From Alphaproteobacteria bacterium (GTDB lineage Bacteria > Pseudomonadota > Alphaproteobacteria > ATCC43930 > CGMCC-115725): a stretch of DNA of 9,632 nt. Below the pieces are notes generated by a model. The model was given only the letters and a program-made list of their open reading frames with translations, searched no databases and had not been told where the DNA came from. Shown here piece by piece: positions 6,662-9,632 of this stretch (positions within the stretch are counted from its first letter, which is position 1; every line of letters starts with the position of its first letter). The stretch covers positions 1 to 9,632 of the forward strand of contig JAFAWI010000527.1 in assembly GCA_019241915.1 (NCBI GenBank), given 5' to 3'. Made by a program: the position numbers and the translations under genes.

Positions 6662-7168
6662 ATGACCTCCCTGTCCTTTGAAGAAAGTCGGCCGCATGTC
6701 GGCAACCCGATCGATCTGGTCGAGGAAATCGTCATCGCCAACGATTGGGCGCACGACCGTGCCGGCGAGGACGAGCTGGTCGTCGAAATTCCCGGCCGCT
6801 GGTGTGACTACCGGCTGTACTTCCTGTGGCAGGAGGAGCTGACCGCGCTGCACTTTTCGTGCGGCTTTGACATGAAGGTGCCGAAGCGGCGCCGTTCGGT
6901 GCTTTACGAGCTGCTGGCGCTCGCCAACGAGCGGTTGTGGCTGGGACATTTCGACTTGGCCGCCGGCGACAATTCGCCGTCGTTCCGCTACGCGGTGCTG
7001 ATGCGCGGGCTGTCGTCGATCGGCAGCGAGCAGATCGAGGATTTGGTTGATATCGCGGTCTCGGAATGTGAGCGCTTCTATCCCGCATTTCAGCTTGTCG
7101 TGTGGGGCGGAAAGCCGCCGGACGAGGCGATGGCGGCGGCGATGATCGACCCGATCGGCGAAGCCTGA
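6662..7168 (+). CDS. YbjN domain-containing protein
   Basis: The 168-residue product fits the YbjN family, whose fold resembles type III secretion chaperones. Conserved-looking parts are NPIDLVEEIVIANDW (15-29), the beta strands ELVVEIPGRWCDYRLYFLWQEELTALHFSCGFDMKVP (38-74), and the helix RRSVLYELLALANERLWLGHFDL (77-99). The segment NSPSFRYAVLMRG (104-116) follows. No signal peptide or membrane segment is visible, so it is probably cytoplasmic. The biochemical role is not established; in Enterobacteria YbjN is linked to stress tolerance and motility. ATG 6662 is well supported by GGAGGAG at 6649-6655, 6 nt upstream. The frame stays open back to about 6515, but that stretch is low in family character and lies behind the strong ribosome binding site. 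Its stop is 15 bp before proC, so the two are probably co-transcribed. Confidence 0.88.
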   Translation: MTSLSFEESRPHVGNPIDLVEEIVIANDWAHDRAGEDELVVEIPGRWCDYRLYFLWQEELTALHFSCGFDMKVPKRRRSVLYELLALANERLWLGHFDLAAGDNSPSFRYAVLMRGLSSIGSEQIEDLVDIAVSECERFYPAFQLVVWGGKPPDEAMAAAMIDPIGEA

Positions 7169-7183
7169 GCGGGAAATGGCTCG

Positions 7184-7993
7184 ATGAGTGCGGGCACCGT
7201 CGTGCTGGTGGGCTGCGGTCAGATGGGATCGGCGATGCTGCGCGGGTGGCTGAAGGGTGCCGCTGCCGAGCGCTTTGTCGCCGTCGAACCCGCCGGCGCG
7301 CCGGCGGGTTTCACGGGCGCGCCGCAGGTTGCGGTGTTCCGCGGGCCGGGCGATCTGCCGGCGGCCCTTGTTGCCGATGCGGTGGTCTTCGCGGTCAAGC
7401 CGCAGGGCATCGCCGGTATTTTGCCGGATTATCGGCGCTTCGTCCGTCCGCAGACGGTGTTCATGTCGATCGCCGCCGGCACCACCGTGGCCGTGCTGCA
7501 GCGCGGCCTCGGCGATGCGGCTATCGTCCGGGTGATGCCGAACACGCCGGCCGCGATCGGCCGCGCGATCAGCGTCGCTTGTGCCAACAGCGCGGTGTCG
7601 GCAGCGCAGCGGGCGCTGTGCGACGCGCTGCTCGCGGCGATCGGCGAAACCGCCTGGGTTGAGGATGAAGCACTGCTCGATCCGGTGACCGCCGTGTCGG
7701 GCAGCGGCCCCGCCTATGTGTTCCTGTTGATCGAGACGCTGGCCGCAGCCGGTGAGAAAGCCGGCTTGCCGAGCGAACTGGCGCTGCGGCTCGCGCGCGC
7801 GACGATAGCCGGGGCAGGGGAGCTGGCGCGCGTGTCGCCGGAGAGCCCGGCGCGCTTGCGCGAGAATGTCACGAGCCCCGGCGGCACCACCCGCGCCGCG
7901 CTCGATGTGCTGATGGGCGAAGGCGGGCTGGCCGGCTTGATGGATCGCGCCGTCGCCGCGGCAACGCGGCGCTCGCGCGAATTGGCGGGCTGA
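7184..7993 (+). CDS. proC: pyrroline-5-carboxylate reductase
   Basis: This 269-residue enzyme is full length for ProC. It reduces 1-pyrroline-5-carboxylate to L-proline with NAD(P)H, the last step of proline synthesis, in the cytoplasm. The N-terminal Rossmann fold has VLVGCGQMGSAM (7-18). Further landmarks are FAVKPQ (69-74), VRVMPNTPAAIG (115-126), AVSGSGPAYVF (170-180) and the C-terminal signature ENVTSPGGTTRAALDVL (227-243), which lines the substrate site. ATG 7184 is 15 bp past the ybjN stop with only a weak GCGGGAAA ahead of it, so translation may be helped by coupling. The regulator gene starts 4 bp after its stop. Nothing is missing from the active site as far as can be read. Confidence 0.97.
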   Translation: MSAGTVVLVGCGQMGSAMLRGWLKGAAAERFVAVEPAGAPAGFTGAPQVAVFRGPGDLPAALVADAVVFAVKPQGIAGILPDYRRFVRPQTVFMSIAAGTTVAVLQRGLGDAAIVRVMPNTPAAIGRAISVACANSAVSAAQRALCDALLAAIGETAWVEDEALLDPVTAVSGSGPAYVFLLIETLAAAGEKAGLPSELALRLARATIAGAGELARVSPESPARLRENVTSPGGTTRAALDVLMGEGGLAGLMDRAVAAATRRSRELAG

Positions 7994-7997
7994 GGCT

Positions 7998-8642
7998 GTG
8001 GCCGCGACCCGCCGCCGCGCCGCCGCGAGGGGCAGCAGCCGTGCCGGGCTGCCCGAGCGCGACCGCATCATCGCCGCGGCGATGGCGCTGATCGCCGCAC
8101 GAGGCTGGCGCAGCGTGTCTCTCGCCGCGGTGGCGGCTGAAGCCGGCCTCTCGGTCTTGCAGGTCTACCGCCACTACCGGTCGCCGCGCGCGATCCTGTG
8201 CGGTCTCATCCGCCATACCGACGAGATCGTCTTGGCGCAGCCGGCGCTCGCCGAGCCGGGCGAGCGCCCGCGCGACCGGATCTTCGATTTGTTGATGCGA
8301 CGCTTTGACGCGCTCAGCGCTTACCGCCCAGCGCTGGCGTCGCTGCGCCGCGATCTTCCGTTCGACCCATTGTCCGCGCTCGGTGCCGGCGGCGCCTTGC
8401 TGTGTTCGATGCGACTGACGCTGGAGGCGGCGGGCATTCGGACCCGAGGATTGACCGGCGCCGTCGCGGTCAAACTCACCGCTGCCGCCTATATTGCTGC
8501 AATGCAAACCTGGGCGTCCGACGACAGCCCCGATCTCGCGCCGACTATGGCGGCGCTGGACCGCCGTCTGCGCAATATCGAGCGTTGCTTGCCGGTCGGC
8601 CGAACCCCGCCGCCAGCCGAAGAAAGTCAGGCTCTCGCTTAA
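7998..8642 (+). CDS. TetR-family regulator with COQ9-like C-terminal half
   Basis: The 214-residue product starts with an Arg/Ala-rich tail (1-20). The TetR-type DNA-binding domain covers about 21-70, with helix-turn-helix SLAAVAAEAGLSVLQVYRHYRS (41-62). The ligand or dimer half (about 93-200) has features that recall COQ9-family proteins: DRIFDLLMRRFDALSAYRPAL (93-113), TAAAYIAAMQTWASDDSPDL (161-180) and TMAALDRRLRNIE (183-195). COQ9 has a TetR-like fold and binds isoprenoid lipids, so the likeness may mean only a shared fold. The start is GTG 7998, 4 bp after the proC stop, with GAGGC just before; operon membership or translational coupling is likely. No ATG start fits the HTH domain better. 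The target is unknown; the phasin promoter downstream is one candidate. Confidence 0.85.
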   Translation: MAATRRRAAARGSSRAGLPERDRIIAAAMALIAARGWRSVSLAAVAAEAGLSVLQVYRHYRSPRAILCGLIRHTDEIVLAQPALAEPGERPRDRIFDLLMRRFDALSAYRPALASLRRDLPFDPLSALGAGGALLCSMRLTLEAAGIRTRGLTGAVAVKLTAAAYIAAMQTWASDDSPDLAPTMAALDRRLRNIERCLPVGRTPPPAEESQALA

Positions 8643-8667
8643 GAAACCGGCGTTCGCGGCAACATTT

Positions 8668-8682
8668 TTGTGCACTGCAAAA
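8668..8682. promoter_or_regulatory. upstream TGC-N3-GCA operator-like site of the phasin promoter
   Basis: TTGTGC-ACT-GCAAAA contains the inverted core TGC-N3-GCA and lies 9 bp upstream of the -35 hexamer. A near copy sits at 8726-8740. PhaR, the polyhydroxyalkanoate-responsive repressor of alphaproteobacteria, is known to bind TGC-rich inverted sites (CTGC-N3-GCAG in Rhodobacter and Paracoccus) in phasin promoters. Assignment to PhaR is by analogy; no phaR gene is in the window. Confidence 0.55.
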
Positions 8683-8691
8683 TAATAAGCC

Positions 8692-8720
8692 TTGACGATC
8701 ATCGACGTGCGTTCCATATA
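8692..8720 (+). promoter_or_regulatory. sigma70-type promoter of the phasin gene
   Basis: TTGACG (-35, 8692-8697) and CATATA (-10, 8715-8720) are separated by exactly 17 bp, in a locally AT-rich stretch between the regulator stop and the phasin start. Transcription should begin near 8726-8728, inside the downstream operator-like repeat. That position also argues against the GTG at 8728 as the phasin start. Confidence 0.65.
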
Positions 8721-8725
8721 GGCAA

Positions 8726-8740
8726 TTGTGCAGCGCACAA
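8726..8740. promoter_or_regulatory. downstream TGC-N3-GCA operator over the phasin transcription start
   Basis: TTGTGC-AGC-GCACAA is a perfect inverted repeat with 6-bp arms and the core TGC-N3-GCA. It covers the predicted transcription start, where a bound repressor would block initiation. It shares 12 of 15 positions with the site at 8668-8682; the centres are 58 bp apart, so the two sites bracket the -35/-10 region. Confidence 0.6.
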
Positions 8741-8769
8741 CGCCCCTTCCTCACTCCGGAACCCGCACC

Positions 8770-9231
8770 ATGTCCGATGCCCGCTCCAGCATCTTCGATT
8801 TCGATCTGACCAAGATTTTTGCCGACCTTCGCCTGCGCCCGCTCGACGTCGAGGCGGTATGGGCCGCGCAGCGACGCAACATCGAGGCTTTCAGCCAAGC
8901 CAATCAGGTGGCCGTCGAGGGCGTCCATGCGGTCGCCAAGCGGCAGATCGAATTGACCCAGCAGACGCTCGAAGATCTGTCGAGCTGGGTTCGCGAGATG
9001 GCGCAGCCGGTATCGGCCGAGGACCGCATCGCCAAGCAGACCGAGTACACCAAGAAGATGATCGACAAGGGCCTGGCGCATGGCCGCGAAGTCGCTGCGC
9101 TCGCCGCGAAAGCCGGCGCCGAGGCCAGCGAGGTGCTGCAGCGCCGCACCACCGAGGGCCTCGACGAGTTGCGCGCCTTCACCTGCAAGTCGGTGCCGTC
9201 GGCGACCGTCGTCGCCGCCGCCGCGAAATAG
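8770..9231 (+). CDS. phasin (polyhydroxyalkanoate granule-associated protein)
   Basis: The 153-residue product is a typical TIGR01841-type phasin: small, nearly all helical, no signal peptide. It starts with FDLTKIFADLRLRPLDVEAVWAAQRRNIEAFSQANQ (10-45) and continues as one long amphipathic region through VEGVHAVAKRQIELTQQTLED (49-69). The segment 90-135 is rich in Ala, Glu and Lys. Phasins coat intracellular polyhydroxyalkanoate granules and control their size and number. ATG 8770 is chosen because it gives the normal family start and lies about 43 nt downstream of the predicted transcription start; the in-frame GTG at 8728 sits in the operator and would add an atypical leader. The ribosome binding site is weak (CCGGAA). 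The gene has its own promoter and terminator, so it is probably monocistronic. Cys139 near the end is unusual but without evident meaning. Confidence 0.93.
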   Translation: MSDARSSIFDFDLTKIFADLRLRPLDVEAVWAAQRRNIEAFSQANQVAVEGVHAVAKRQIELTQQTLEDLSSWVREMAQPVSAEDRIAKQTEYTKKMIDKGLAHGREVAALAAKAGAEASEVLQRRTTEGLDELRAFTCKSVPSATVVAAAAK

Positions 9232-9283
9232 CTGTCGCCCATCCTCGCCTGCTCCGCCTGCAGAGCGGGCGAGATCGCAAAAC

Positions 9284-9313
9284 AAAGGCCGCGCTCGTAG
9301 GCGCGGCCTTTTC
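9284..9313 (+). terminator. intrinsic terminator after the phasin gene
   Basis: An 11-bp perfect stem (AAAGGCCGCGC, 9284-9294, with GCGCGGCCTTT, 9301-9311) closes a 6-nt loop (TCGTAG) and runs into TTTTCC. It lies 53 bp after the phasin stop codon. The A-rich run before the stem could make it work in the reverse direction as well. Confidence 0.9.
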
Positions 9314-9345
9314 CTATGTGCGGCCGCCGGCGTTATCATGCGGCG

Positions 9346-9632
9346 ATGGCCATCCCTTTGGAGACCCTCGCGGCTGTCGCCGCGTCGCCCCCGTCGTCGG
9401 CGCCCAGCCGTTTCCGTAGGGCGCGCCGGCCCGCCGGCCCGCTGCGGATCGGGTGTCGGCGCCAGGCGTGGCGTCGGACATCCGTCGGCGCAGCTTCACC
9501 ACGAACGGCTTGCTCGACAGGCTGTTGGGGCCACAGGTGGCGGCGGTGGTGAACTTGGCGCCGCGGCAGCTCGGTCCGTTCATGTCGGATGTGCTGGTGC
9601 GCGGCTTTCCCGGCGCGGCGGGTGCGATCGCA
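9346..9632 (+). pseudogene. broken csaA-like tRNA-binding-domain gene (frameshifted, runs off the window)
   Basis: Successive parts of a CsaA/tRNA-binding-domain protein appear in different frames. MAIPLETLAAV is read from ATG 9346. RVAPVVGAQPFP then follows in another frame (9381-9416) and is cut by TAG at 9417-9419. ARRPAGPLRI returns to the first frame (9421-9450). The end part, LLDRLLGPQVAAVVNL then APRQLGPFMSDVLVRGFPG, is in the second frame up to the window edge (about 9468-9632). In intact relatives these parts are collinear; what I recall is roughly RVGxVVxAEPFPEARxPAYxLRIDFG, then GRQVxAVVNFPPRQIGPFMSEVLxLGF. CsaA is a small dimeric protein with an OB-type tRNA-binding domain, described as a secretion chaperone in Bacillus. 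At least three frame changes are needed, so either the gene is dead or the assembly has indels here. The neighbouring genes are intact, which favours real decay. No good ribosome binding site is seen. Confidence 0.75.

Noticed and set aside
6551..8071. Minus-strand open frame of 506 codons opposite ybjN and proC
   Set aside because: Low-complexity Arg/Gly/His/Gln-rich sequence opposite two well-recognised genes; a shadow frame.
9316..9552. 78-codon plus-strand ORF at the right edge as a genuine gene
   Set aside because: It contains two short pieces of the csaA-like sequence separated by shifted, Arg/Ser-rich sequence, so it is a fragment of the pseudogene and not a gene of its own.
1..9632. 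Search for mobile elements, CRISPR arrays, phage or toxin-antitoxin genes
   Set aside because: No transposase or integrase motifs, no regular repeat-spacer pattern, no attachment-site duplication next to the tRNA-Ser, and no small toxin-antitoxin pair were seen.

Overview
The window is GC-rich, gene-dense DNA from what looks like an alphaproteobacterial chromosome. The evidence is a ubiK-ybjN-proC gene order, a TIGR01841-like phasin with paired TGC-N3-GCA sites in its promoter, a CYP153-like P450 with a putidaredoxin-type ferredoxin, and strong G/C bias at third codon positions. The genus cannot be read from the sequence. No phage, insertion sequence, integrase, CRISPR array or defence system was seen, so this is mostly ordinary chromosome with a few accessory-looking parts.

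Left part (1-2781): the last 26 codons of an unidentified protein; a minus-strand tRNA-Ser(GGA) with encoded CCA; a predicted exported protein of unknown function with a Pro/Ala linker; and a full-length YifB/ComM-type AAA+ ATPase.

Middle part (2863-6020): an oxygenase block. A [2Fe-2S] ferredoxin sits 26 bp ahead of a CYP153-like cytochrome P450 (terminal alkane or terpene hydroxylase family). A 381-bp gap with a dense cluster of inverted repeats follows, then a luciferase-like flavin monooxygenase resembling limonene monooxygenases. The ferredoxin would pass electrons to the P450, but no ferredoxin reductase is encoded here.

Right part (6040-9313): a double-hairpin element, then ubiK (ubiquinone biosynthesis accessory factor), a YbjN-domain protein, proC (last step of proline synthesis), a TetR-family regulator with a COQ9-like C-terminal half, and a phasin (polyhydroxyalkanoate granule protein). 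The phasin has a good sigma70-type promoter bracketed by two operator-like sites that fit the PhaR pattern, and a strong intrinsic terminator.

Right edge (9346-9632): remains of a csaA-like tRNA-binding-domain gene. Successive parts of the family sequence appear in different frames with a stop codon between them, so it is called a pseudogene, or else a site of assembly indels. The most checkable new observations are this broken gene, the CCTCCTGTTA repeat cluster, the two phasin operators, and the pairing of a CYP153-like system with a limonene-monooxygenase-like enzyme.
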